From: Virgibacillus_O sediminis
GTDB taxonomy: Bacteria; Bacillota; Bacilli; Bacillales; Amphibacillaceae
Direction: 5' to 3'
NCBI RefSeq assembly: GCF_042643265.1
Contig: NZ_JBHRRZ010000037.1
Coordinates: 1-64,000 of the forward strand
DNA: 64,000 nt
Below the pieces are notes generated by a model. The model did no database searches. It saw only the letters and a list, made by a program, of their open reading frames with translations, and was not told the DNA's origin. Made by a program: the position numbers and the translations under genes. Positions 25,902-33,489 of this stretch are shown in pieces (the stretch's first letter is position 1; each line of letters opens with the position of its first letter).

Positions 25902-27236
25902 ATGAAGAAATATTTTGGTTTTGAAGAATATGGCACAAACTATCGGACAGAATTTGCCGCCGGGATGACAACGTTCCTCGCAATGGCTTACATTTTGTTC
26001 GTCAATCCCGCCACTCTGGCTCTAGTAGGTATTGAGGAACTGCCTGAAGGAGTCACCCGTATGGATCAGGAAGCAGTATTTGCCGCTACGGCCATTGCCG
26101 CCGCCGTTGGTTCCCTGCTGATGGGCTTTGTGGCGAAATATCCAGTCGTTCTGGCGCCTGGTATGGGACTTAATGCCTTTTTCTCTTATACTGTTATACT
26201 CGGCTATGGAATCCCGTGGGAAACGGCCCTTGCTGGTGTACTTGCGTCTGGAATCATCTTTATCATTTTGACTTTGACGGGCCTGCGAGAGAGGATTATC
26301 AATGCAATTCCCGGCAACCTCAAATTGGCAGTAGGTGCAGGGATCGGTTTATATATCGCATTCATCGGCATGCAGAATGCCGGCATTGTTGTAGGCAATG
26401 ATGCAACATTGGTTGCGCTTGGGGATATCACTTCACCAACTGTACTGCTTACTGTTTTTGGACTAATTATTTCTGTCATTTTATTGACAGTCGGAGTGAA
26501 AGCTGGCATTTTCTTCGGAATGATTCTTACAGCGATTGTCGGAATGTTGTTCGGTTTAGTCCCGGTACCGTCCGGAATTAACGAGGTTGTGAGCGGGGTG
26601 CCAAGTATGGCGCCGACATTCGGACAGGCATTTCTGCATTTTGGAGATATCTTTACCATCGAGATGCTTGTGGTTATTCTGACTTTCCTGTTTGTTGACT
26701 TTTTTGACACAGCAGGAACATTGGTCGCAGTTGCCAACCAGGCTGGGCTGATGAAGGATAACAAGCTGCCGCGCGCCAGTAAAGCATTGTTTTCTGATTC
26801 GGCAGCCACAGTTGTTGGGGCAACATTGGGTACTTCCACCACGACTTCTTACGTGGAATCGACGGCCGGTGTCGGTGTAGGCGGACGTACTGGTTTTACT
26901 GCGGTCGTTGCAGCAGGCTTCTTCCTGCTTGCACTGTTCTTCTCCCCGCTGTTGAGTGTAGTTACTGCAGAAGTGACAGCCCCTGCATTGATCATTGTCG
27001 GAGTTTTAATGTCCTCTGCTCTGAAAAATATCGATTGGGATCAGTTTGAAATTGCCGTACCTGCTTTTCTGACGATCTTGGCCATGCCGCTGAGCTACAG
27101 CATTGCGACTGGGATAGCAATCGGCTTTATCTTTTACCCGATAACCATGATCCTGAAAGGGCGGGCAAAGGAGATCCATCCGATCATGTATGGGCTGTTC
27201 GTCATCTTTGTCTTGTATTTCCTTTTCTTAAGTTAA
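25902..27236 (+). CDS. pbuG: Hypoxanthine/guanine permease (NCS2, PbuG type)
   Basis: Purine base:proton symporter of 444 aa with about 13-14 membrane segments. The family motif FVDFFDTAGTLVAVANQAGL lies around 264-283, and SDSAATVVGATLGTSTTTSY lies around 298-317. It belongs to the AzgA/PbuG branch of NCS2. A guanine riboswitch, PurR boxes and the position after guaA match B. subtilis pbuG. The start follows GGTAGGGA. Confidence 0.93.
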   Translation: MKKYFGFEEYGTNYRTEFAAGMTTFLAMAYILFVNPATLALVGIEELPEGVTRMDQEAVFAATAIAAAVGSLLMGFVAKYPVVLAPGMGLNAFFSYTVILGYGIPWETALAGVLASGIIFIILTLTGLRERIINAIPGNLKLAVGAGIGLYIAFIGMQNAGIVVGNDATLVALGDITSPTVLLTVFGLIISVILLTVGVKAGIFFGMILTAIVGMLFGLVPVPSGINEVVSGVPSMAPTFGQAFLHFGDIFTIEMLVVILTFLFVDFFDTAGTLVAVANQAGLMKDNKLPRASKALFSDSAATVVGATLGTSTTTSYVESTAGVGVGGRTGFTAVVAAGFFLLALFFSPLLSVVTAEVTAPALIIVGVLMSSALKNIDWDQFEIAVPAFLTILAMPLSYSIATGIAIGFIFYPITMILKGRAKEIHPIMYGLFVIFVLYFLFLS

Positions 27237-27240
27237 GTGA

Positions 27241-27273
27241 AAGACTTCCGGAAATTCCGGAAGTCTTATTTTT
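27241..27273 (+). terminator. Intrinsic terminator after pbuG
   Basis: Perfect stem AAGACTTCCGG/CCGGAAGTCTT with a short AAATT loop, followed by ATTTTTA. Confidence 0.88.
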
Positions 27274-27331
27274 ACGTTTATAAACCTGCAGTTTGGTCCT
27301 GCTTCAGTATCGGAGCGATTAGTCCTTCCTG

Positions 27332-27571
27332 GTGATAAGCCCATATCTGCTGGCGATAAGAGGACACTTCGACGGATAAGAGAAGTGTGCTGCTGATTAA
27401 TTCTCTTAGCAGCGGATATATCCGGTTTGCAGGCGTTAAAATTTTTCTGCGGGGGATATATTTTTTCTTCTGCTGAATTATATCGGAAACTGCCGATAAA
27501 TGCCGGCACCTGCTGATACGGCCATTTTCCAGCTGATATAAAACGGTGAATGCCGATCGCTTGTTCCCCCC
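27332..27571 (-). repeat. Array B: twelve 20-nt imperfect tandem repeats
   Basis: Read on the plus strand, GCYGATA-like cores begin at 27332, 27352, 27372, 27392, 27412, 27432, 27452, 27472, 27492, 27512, 27532 and 27552: eleven consecutive steps of exactly 20 nt. Clear examples are GCTGATA (27512, 27532), GCCGATA (27492), GCGGATA (27412); some units are worn (GGCGTTA at 27432). In minus orientation the core reads TATCRGC, the same as arrays A and C. It fills the gap between the convergent terminators of pbuG and the MFS gene. No coding frame. Confidence 0.82.
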
Positions 27572-27581
27572 CACTCATAAT

Positions 27582-27613
27582 AAAAGCTCTCACGCCAGCG
27601 GCGGAGAGCTTTT
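27582..27613 (-). terminator. Intrinsic terminator after the MFS transporter gene
   Basis: Stem AAAGCTCTC/GAGAGCTTT with a 12-nt loop; on the minus strand TTTTATTAT follows. It may work on both strands. Confidence 0.75.
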
Positions 27614-27622
27614 GCTATATTG

Positions 27623-28795
27623 CTATTCCCTTTCCTTTATAGGGTTTTTCCCGAATGGCTGAATATGATAGATCGTCAGGAAAATCGTGCCGGCCAATGC
27701 CAAGGCTCCCATACCGAAGTATAGGGCATCGCCGCCGAATGCTTCCATGATGGCACCGCCTCCGAGTGAACCGATGATCCCTGATAGTCCGAAGAAGGTG
27801 GCGAAAAAGACTAGATGTCCTGTAGCTTGGAGCAGGCGGGGGATCAGTCTGGTAACATATTCGAAAGCGGACAAATAGAAGATGCCGAACGTCAATCCAT
27901 GCAGAACCTGCAGTCCCAGCACATAAATGGGATCTTCCACCGCTGAATAAAGGAACCATCTGATGGTATATAGGATACCTGCCAGGATAATGAAAATGAG
28001 CGGATGGAATTTCCGGAACCAGTACCCGGCAGTGGCAAACACCAATGCTTCGGTAAGAACGCCGATGAACCAGGCTGTACCGACCAGTCCTTCTGAACCG
28101 CCGAGCTCGGTGATATACAGACCGATATAGCTGTCATTGGCACGATGGCTGATGGTGATGCACAGCATTATTCCAAGAAACAGAAGAAATGGTTTGTTTC
28201 CTGCTAATTTACGAAGATCCCGCAACTGCACCGGTTTGGAATCCATCTTCACATCTGTCAACTGGAAGACGACGAGCAAGGCGAGAAATCCAAAGAACAG
28301 GTAGGGTACGATCATATATTGGACACCGACAATGTCGAGCGCCGCCCCGATGAGCAGGGAAGAAATGGCGAAACCGATGGAGCCCCAAGTACGGATGGTT
28401 CCAAATGGGATGCTTAGTTCATCTGCCCTGCGCTGGGCAAGGCTGTCTCCCAATGCACCGATGGGAGTGGTGAAAAAGTAGAAGACGGCCCCCATCAAAA
28501 TGATGGAAATAAGGGTATTCATTTGGAAGAACAATGTACTGCCAATGATCAAGCCGATCACACAAACCAGCAGCACCCATTTCACCGTCTTGAATTTATC
28601 ACTCAAATAGCCCCAAAATGGCTGGGCGAAGATAGATGCAAGCGGGCCGATGGCGAGCACCCATCCGATCTCTGTTCCATCCAGCCCCTTGAACTGCAGA
28701 TATAGCGGAAGAAAGCTAAGGATAATGGTATTGGATGCGTGAAAACTGAATAAGAGCATTTTTAATGGAATCAATGATTCACTTTTGAACAACAT
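27623..28795 (-). CDS. MFS transporter, PPP/MFS_1-like family
   Basis: Twelve-helix major facilitator of 390 aa, related to the phenylpropionate permease-like MFS_1_like group that includes B. subtilis YwbF. The first helix follows SLIPLKML, with the motif PLYLQFKGLDGTEIGWVLAIGP in the first loop and WGYLSDKFK as the MFS motif A equivalent near 60. The family motif FGTIRTWGSIGF is near 126-137. AGAGGTG lies about 9 nt before the ATG. The substrate is unknown; a sugar or aromatic acid is possible. Confidence 0.82.
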   Translation of the reverse strand: MLFKSESLIPLKMLLFSFHASNTIILSFLPLYLQFKGLDGTEIGWVLAIGPLASIFAQPFWGYLSDKFKTVKWVLLVCVIGLIIGSTLFFQMNTLISIILMGAVFYFFTTPIGALGDSLAQRRADELSIPFGTIRTWGSIGFAISSLLIGAALDIVGVQYMIVPYLFFGFLALLVVFQLTDVKMDSKPVQLRDLRKLAGNKPFLLFLGIMLCITISHRANDSYIGLYITELGGSEGLVGTAWFIGVLTEALVFATAGYWFRKFHPLIFIILAGILYTIRWFLYSAVEDPIYVLGLQVLHGLTFGIFYLSAFEYVTRLIPRLLQATGHLVFFATFFGLSGIIGSLGGGAIMEAFGGDALYFGMGALALAGTIFLTIYHIQPFGKNPIKERE

Positions 28796-28970
28796 GTTGG
28801 CGGCACCTCTTTTTCGTGTTGACTGTAAAACAGCTGATTACTCCACTATATCATTATTTCACCCATTTATCATGGTAAATACAAAGGGTCTGGACATCCA
28901 GTCGGCAGTCAATTAAACTGTAACAAAATCATATGCTGGAATGATGGGAAAGGATAGGGGGAATCAGGTC

Positions 28971-29684
28971 ATGAAGCCAGTTATAGGGGTCACTTCCTCT
29001 ATGGAAGTGGATCAATCGCATTATTCGGTAACACAACGCAATATCAAAGCAATCATCCGGGCGGGAGGGCTGCCCGTCATTTTGCCGTATTTTCTGGATG
29101 ATGAAGATGTAAAAGAGATTGCTGATAAAATTGATGGATTATATGCCACAGGGGGATATGATATCGACCCGACCATCTTCGGGGAGGAGCCGCATCGGGA
29201 GCTTGGCACCATTATACCTGAACGGGATCAGTCCGAAATGGCTGTCATCAAAAAAATGCTGGAAACAGGAAAGCCGGTGCTGGGTGTCTGCCGTGGGGCG
29301 CAGATTTTGAATATAGCTACCGGTGGGGATATGTATCAGGATATTTATACACAGATGGATAAAGAGCTGCTTCAGCACTCCCAGAAGGCACCATTCAGTC
29401 ATGCTTCCCACTTTGTCAATGTCTTGGAAGGGTCGCTGCTTCATCGGTTGACCGGTTCGGTTCAACTGAAGGTTAACAGCCTGCATCATCAAGCCAACCG
29501 TAATGTCTCCGGAGATTTTCAAATCAGCGGCACCGCGACGGATGGGGTGGTAGAAGCGGTTGAGAGCAAAAGCCATCGATTTGCTTTGGGACTTCAATGG
29601 CACCCAGAGGCTATGGCAGAAAGGGGCGACCAAGCATCATTGGAAATCTATGAAGCCTTTATGGAAGAATGTGCGAAAAAATAG
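28971..29684 (+). CDS. Gamma-glutamyl-GABA hydrolase-like class I amidotransferase
   Basis: A 237-aa single-domain class I glutamine amidotransferase-like hydrolase (peptidase C26, PuuD-like). Catalytic Cys107 lies in VLGVCRGAQ and the His/Glu pair in LQWHPEA near residue 210; GGYDIDP near 61-67 is typical of the group. PuuD cleaves gamma-glutamyl-GABA in putrescine breakdown, but no other puu genes are in view, so the substrate is open. The start at 28971 follows AGGGGG; the in-frame upstream ATGs lack such a site. Confidence 0.85.
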   Translation: MKPVIGVTSSMEVDQSHYSVTQRNIKAIIRAGGLPVILPYFLDDEDVKEIADKIDGLYATGGYDIDPTIFGEEPHRELGTIIPERDQSEMAVIKKMLETGKPVLGVCRGAQILNIATGGDMYQDIYTQMDKELLQHSQKAPFSHASHFVNVLEGSLLHRLTGSVQLKVNSLHHQANRNVSGDFQISGTATDGVVEAVESKSHRFALGLQWHPEAMAERGDQASLEIYEAFMEECAKK

Positions 29685-29715
29685 CCGTATGCTCCAAGCG
29701 TACGGCTGCTTTTTT
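29683..29715 (+). terminator. Intrinsic terminator
   Basis: Stem AGCCGTA/TACGGCT with an 11-nt loop, then GCTTTTTT. It starts at the stop codon of the preceding gene. Confidence 0.78.
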
Positions 29716-29788
29716 AGGAAGATAATGATTCTCCAAAACAACGACTTTTCAGTTGAAATAAAGAAAAATTAATAGGGGGATATGAAGA

Positions 29789-30508
29789 ATGGAAGCATGG
29801 GTGGAAGGGCTGTTGATTGGCCGCGTGAAGAAGGTCGACGATCCAGAGGCGGAAAAGCCTGGGAACAGATCGTGGAAGAGCGGGATGTTCAAAGAAGAAA
29901 GCAATCATAGGATATTGCTGGAAAAGGCTGGTTTGCAAGGGGACGAGGTTGCTGATAAGAAAAACCACGGTGGTCCTGAGAAGGCTGTGTTTGCCTATCC
30001 ATGTGACCATTATGGGTATTGGGAAAGTGAGTTGGATCTTTATTATGGGATGAAACCCGGTGCTATGGGGGAGAACCTTGCAGTGAAGGGGTTGGATGAA
30101 ACAAGCGTCTGTATCGGGGATATCTTTGAATTGGGTGAAGCAGATGTCCAAGTTTCCCAGCCGCGGAAACCTTGTTGGAAGCCTGGACGGCGTTTTGGCA
30201 GAAAGGACTTCGCTTGGAGAATCCAGGAGACGGGGCGTACGGGCTGGTATTTTCGTGTGCTGCAGGAAGGCCGAGTAGGGAGCGGGGACTCTCTGGCATT
30301 AAGGGAGCGTCCACATCCGAAATGGTCCATTGCAGTCTGTAATGAATTAATGTATGCAAAAGAGCCTGATCGAGGCTTGCTGGAGGAACTGGCATCCTGC
30401 CCATTGCTTGCTGATATGTGGAAGTTGCCGCTGGTCAAGAAACTGAAGAAACGGCAGCAGTCGGAGGTGTTACAAGTGGGCGTGCCTTTGAACTTTAATA
30501 TCCACTAA
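29789..30508 (+). CDS. MOSC domain protein, YiiM-like
   Basis: A 239-aa protein with a MOSC beta-barrel and a C-terminal 3-alpha domain (about 165-215), as in E. coli YiiM and B. subtilis YflK. The residues expected for molybdenum-cofactor sulfur chemistry are present: KNHGGPEKAVFAYP near 58-71, GAMGENL near 91-97, and the conserved Cys129 in PRKPCWK. YiiM proteins reduce N-hydroxylated compounds using Moco. It is one of two MOSC paralogues that flank msrA; the other lacks the Cys. Confidence 0.85.
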   Translation: MEAWVEGLLIGRVKKVDDPEAEKPGNRSWKSGMFKEESNHRILLEKAGLQGDEVADKKNHGGPEKAVFAYPCDHYGYWESELDLYYGMKPGAMGENLAVKGLDETSVCIGDIFELGEADVQVSQPRKPCWKPGRRFGRKDFAWRIQETGRTGWYFRVLQEGRVGSGDSLALRERPHPKWSIAVCNELMYAKEPDRGLLEELASCPLLADMWKLPLVKKLKKRQQSEVLQVGVPLNFNIH

Positions 30509-30514
30509 AAGAAA

Positions 30515-30537
30515 AACGTGGGCCATCTGCACACGTT
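30515..30537. terminator. Bidirectional terminator between MOSC gene and msrA
   Basis: Stem AAACGTG/CACGTTT with a 9-11-nt loop between two convergent genes; the minus strand has TTTTTCTTTT after it, the plus strand TTTCCCTT. Confidence 0.65.
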
Positions 30538-30548
30538 TCCCTTCGATA

Positions 30549-31073
30549 TTATTTCCAAACCGTTTCAATGAATTCGTCCCTGCCTGATTTGGCCCTGTCT
30601 TCCTGGTATTCCTGTTCGTTTTTCTTATAGAAATCCTGGTGGTAATCTTCGGCGGGGTGAAAGGCGGCGGCCGGCAGGATTTTCGTTACAATCGGTTTAG
30701 TGAATCTGCCGCTGTTGGCAAGTTTCTCCCGGGAAGTTTCGGCCGCCTTTTTCTGTCCTTCATTGTGGTAGAAGATGGCAGCACGGTAAGAATCGCCCCG
30801 GTCATGGAATTGCCCTCCGTCATCGGTAGGATCTATCTGCTGCCAGTATATATCCAGGATTTCCTGGTAGCTCATAATGCTTGGATCGTATGTTATTTCA
30901 ACAGCTTCATAATGGCCGGAGCTGCCGCTTTTCACGTCTTCATAGGTCGGATTTTCCAGGTGTCCGCCAGTGTAGCCGGATACCACGCTATGGACGCCGT
31001 CCCATTGATCGAATGGCTTAACCATGCACCAGAAACAGCCACCGGCAAATGTTGCTTTTTCAGTCGTTGTCAT
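30549..31073 (-). CDS. msrA: Peptide methionine (S)-S-oxide reductase
   Basis: Repairs S-methionine sulfoxide in proteins and free methionine in the cytoplasm. 174 aa, with the family motif GGCFWC and catalytic Cys13 near the N-terminus; a resolving Cys towards the C-terminus is not seen (the end is FIETVWK), so recycling may use Cys16 or thioredoxin directly. The start at 31073 follows AGGAGG and matches family length; the longer frame from 31097 does not. No fused or adjacent msrB is visible. Confidence 0.93.
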   Translation of the reverse strand: MTTTEKATFAGGCFWCMVKPFDQWDGVHSVVSGYTGGHLENPTYEDVKSGSSGHYEAVEITYDPSIMSYQEILDIYWQQIDPTDDGGQFHDRGDSYRAAIFYHNEGQKKAAETSREKLANSGRFTKPIVTKILPAAAFHPAEDYHQDFYKKNEQEYQEDRAKSGRDEFIETVWK

Positions 31074-31161
31074 ATGAATGCCTCCTGTTGCAGTCAATGT
31101 TTGTTGCTGCCGGGAATAAAGAATAGTATAAATATATCATAAAATGAAGGCTGGTGGCATA

Positions 31162-31797
31162 ATGGATGAACCCTTTGTACATAAAATTTTCAGCGGAATC
31201 GTGCGGCAGAAGGACATGCAGAATCCTTGGAGACATACCATGAAAGAAACTTTGGAAATGGAGAGTGCGAGAATCCATAAAAGGGGAATAGAGAACAAGA
31301 ACGGTGGATACCGTACTTTGGACAAGGCATTGTTTGCCTATCCGATCAGACATTATATATCTTGGCAGGAGGAAATGCAGTACGAAGGCATTTCCTATGG
31401 GGCGATGGGTGAGCAGCTCTCTGTATTGGAAATGGACGAATATACCGTATGCATCGGTGATGTCTTTCGATTAGGAAATGCTGTTATACAGGTTTCCCAG
31501 CCAGGGCTCGCCTATCTTGATGCCGCTACTCCGTTCCGTCATATCGATTTTTCCCGGAAAATCCAGAAGAGCGGCCGTACAGGTTGGTATTTCAGGGTAA
31601 TAGAGGAGGGAGAGGCATATTCATCGTCTGATATGGAACTTATGGAGCGTTACTATCCCGAATGGTCTGTGGCGGCTTGTAATGAAGTAATGCATGTGAG
31701 GAAGGAAGATCTTCGCCGGGCGGAGGCTCTGATGGCCTGTGAACCTCTGGGGGACAGCTGGAAGAAGGCACTGACTAAAAGGGTTCGGGGGTTTTAA
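31162..31797 (+). CDS. MOSC domain paralogue lacking the conserved Cys
   Basis: A 211-aa MOSC-like protein, clearly related to the one at 29789: shared blocks are KALFAYP, YGAMGEQL, CIGDVFRLG, VIQVSQP, KSGRTGWYFRV and PEWSVAACNEVM. The Cys of PRKPCW is replaced by Tyr118 (QPGLAYLD), and the NHGGPEK block is altered to NGGYRTLDK. It may have lost Moco binding or bind another ligand. The start at 31162 is preferred over 31144, which has no ribosome binding site. The frame is intact, so it is not simply a decayed copy. Confidence 0.75.
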   Translation: MDEPFVHKIFSGIVRQKDMQNPWRHTMKETLEMESARIHKRGIENKNGGYRTLDKALFAYPIRHYISWQEEMQYEGISYGAMGEQLSVLEMDEYTVCIGDVFRLGNAVIQVSQPGLAYLDAATPFRHIDFSRKIQKSGRTGWYFRVIEEGEAYSSSDMELMERYYPEWSVAACNEVMHVRKEDLRRAEALMACEPLGDSWKKALTKRVRGF

Positions 31798-31887
31798 AGT
31801 TTAGAGCCTTTACATGATTCCAAATAATTTTCATATCATTAGATTATATTGTATTCTATAGGAACAGTGATAATAGGGGGGTTCGCT

Positions 31888-32526
31888 TTGCTGGAAAATG
31901 CAGTAGTCATGGTAAGCATCATTTTGGTCATCAATATCGTTTATGTCTCATTATCCACGGTGCGGATGATTTTGACGTTAAAGGGGCGGAGGTATATAGC
32001 GGCCTTCGTTAGTATGTTTGAAATCGTCATTTATGTAGTTGGTCTGGGGTTGGTGCTTGATAATCTGGACCAGATTCAGAATTTGATTGCATATGCGGTC
32101 GGTTTTGGGCTTGGTGTTATTATCGGGACCAAGATTGAAGAGAAATTGGCACTGGGCTATATCACCGTAAATGTCGTTTCATCTAATCCGGATATTGAGT
32201 TCACCCGTAAATTAAGGGATAGGGGATATGGTGTGACAAGCTGGTATTCATATGGAATGGACGGTGACAGACTCTCCATGCAGATACTTACTCCGAGAAA
32301 GTATGAGCTGCAGCTTTATCAGACCATACAGGAAATTGATCAGAAAGCCTTTATCATTTCATATGAGCCAAAGCAGATCCATGGGGGATTCTGGGTGAAG
32401 CAGGTGCGCAGAGGCAGGCTGATGAACCCGAGGAAAAGCAAAGCAGCTGCTAATGTGACACCGACAGAACAGCCGATGGTAAGCATGAACCCAGAAGATC
32501 AGAGTGGAAATAAAGGGAAAGATTAG
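31888..32526 (+). CDS. yebE: UPF0316 (DUF2179) membrane protein, YebE-like
   Basis: A 212-aa protein with three N-terminal membrane helices (about residues 5-80) and a cytoplasmic DUF2179 domain (about 95-165), in which FTRKLRDRGYGVTSW and FIISYEP are typical. It corresponds to B. subtilis YebE, which lies between pbuG and purE there too. Translation probably starts at a TTG following GGGGGG; the longer frame from 31849 lacks a site. DUF2179 proteins may bind nucleotides or sense small ligands, but the role is unknown. The small yebG that follows in B. subtilis is not seen here. Confidence 0.8.
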   Translation: MLENAVVMVSIILVINIVYVSLSTVRMILTLKGRRYIAAFVSMFEIVIYVVGLGLVLDNLDQIQNLIAYAVGFGLGVIIGTKIEEKLALGYITVNVVSSNPDIEFTRKLRDRGYGVTSWYSYGMDGDRLSMQILTPRKYELQLYQTIQEIDQKAFIISYEPKQIHGGFWVKQVRRGRLMNPRKSKAAANVTPTEQPMVSMNPEDQSGNKGKD

Positions 32527-32597
32527 GCCTTATTTCGGTTGGATACTTAGCAGAGATATTTCATTTATTCAACTTAATCGATATGAGTAATGAGCAG

Positions 32598-32630
32598 AAT
32601 GGCTTGGATCCAGTCCAAGCCATTTTGTTA
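32598..32630 (+). terminator. Intrinsic terminator upstream of the pur operon
   Basis: Perfect 10-bp stem AATGGCTTGG/CCAAGCCATT, then TTGTTAT. It separates yebE from the purine operon. The 474-nt gap 32527-33000 is otherwise filled by the PurR boxes, promoter and riboswitch. Confidence 0.75.
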
Positions 32631-32684
32631 TATCTTTTGTTATAAGTGACTGAAATTTAGCAAATCTAACTTTGTTCTATGGTA

Positions 32685-32728
32685 AAAACCGAACATTACT
32701 TGATTTTTATTTTTAATTGTTCGATATT
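32685..32728 (+). promoter_or_regulatory. PurR operator (two PurBoxes) of the purE operon
   Basis: Box 1 at 32685-32697 matches AWWWCCGAACWWT at every position. Box 2 at 32716-32728 is the inverted copy with one mismatch (GTTCGA for GTTCGG). They are separated by 18 nt and end just before the -35 element. PurR binds both and is released by PRPP, so the operon is repressed when purines are plentiful. Confidence 0.85.
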
Positions 32729-32731
32729 TTA

Positions 32732-32760
32732 TTGATTTTTACTCTCCATTTTGATATGCT
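32732..32760 (+). promoter_or_regulatory. Sigma-A promoter of the pur operon
   Basis: TTGATT (32732-32737), 17-nt spacer, TATGCT (32755-32760). Transcription would begin a few bases before the aptamer. Confidence 0.75.
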
Positions 32761-32782
32761 TAAGGCACAAATTAATACGGAA

Positions 32783-32955
32783 CCTCATATATCATTGGGA
32801 ATATGGCCCAGAAGTCTCTACCCGGCACCGTAAATGCCGGACTATGAGGGGAGATGAATCATTGTGTATGGCAATGATCCGTTTGAATGTCTGTCCGGAC
32901 ATACCAGGGGCCTGTTCATCTTCTCTCATATTATGGGGGAAAGAACAGGCTTTTT
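32783..32955 (+). promoter_or_regulatory. Guanine riboswitch (G-box) controlling the pur operon
   Basis: Aptamer at 32783-32849: P1 arms CCTCAT/ATGAGG, core ATATGG, AGTCTCTACC, CCGTAAAT, GACTATG (guanine class by its C). Terminator at 32910-32955: perfect 8-bp stem GCCTGTTC/GAACAGGC and five T. The P1 3' strand plus next bases (32844-32858, ATGAGGGGAGATGAA) can pair over 15 positions, with G-U wobbles, with 32915-32929 in the terminator, giving a clear antiterminator. Guanine binding therefore ends transcription. Confidence 0.95.
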
Positions 32956-33000
32956 ATATACCGGTAGATAATAGAACAATAGATAGAGAGGGTTTTGATC

Positions 33001-33489
33001 ATGCAAGTAGGCGTAATCATGGGAAGTATATCTGATTGGGAAACGATGCAGCATACGTGCAGGGCACTGGATGAATTGGAGGTACCCTATGAGAAAGAAG
33101 TGATTTCGGCACATCGCACACCTGATGAAATGTTTGCATATGCAAAGTCGGCCAGGGAACGCGGACTGAAAGTGATCATCGCCGGTGCGGGAGGAGCTGC
33201 ACATCTGCCTGGTATGGTTGCATCACAGACCACATTGCCAGTGATTGGCGTTCCGGTGCAGAGCAAGGCGTTGGATGGGCTGGACTCACTGCTCTCGATT
33301 GTCCAGATGCCTGGCGGTGTACCGACGGCAACTGTCGCCATTGGAAAAGCAGGTGCCACAAACGCTGGCATTCTTGCTGCACAGATGATCGGCGCTTTTG
33401 ATGGGGTGGTTGCAGAGAATCTAAAAAATTACCGAAAAAACATGCAGGAAAAGGTTGGAGAAATGAGGGATGAACTTGAGCAGAAATAG
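33001..33489 (+). CDS. purE: N5-carboxyaminoimidazole ribonucleotide mutase
   Basis: Converts N5-CAIR to CAIR in IMP synthesis; works with PurK. 162 aa, class I PurE. The start MQVGVIMGSISDW carries the family GS.SD motif, and SAHRTP (about 38-43) and GAGGAAHLPGM (about 61-71) line the active site. First gene of the operon. The ATG at 33001 is preferred to 32995 because it matches the family start. It overlaps purK by 20 nt. Confidence 0.97.
   Translation: MQVGVIMGSISDWETMQHTCRALDELEVPYEKEVISAHRTPDEMFAYAKSARERGLKVIIAGAGGAAHLPGMVASQTTLPVIGVPVQSKALDGLDSLLSIVQMPGGVPTATVAIGKAGATNAGILAAQMIGAFDGVVAENLKNYRKNMQEKVGEMRDELEQK

Noticed and set aside
27278..27593. Two open frames of about 100-120 codons on the minus strand
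   Set aside because: They run through repeat array B, whose 20-nt period shifts frame with every unit; there is no ribosome binding site or codon bias.
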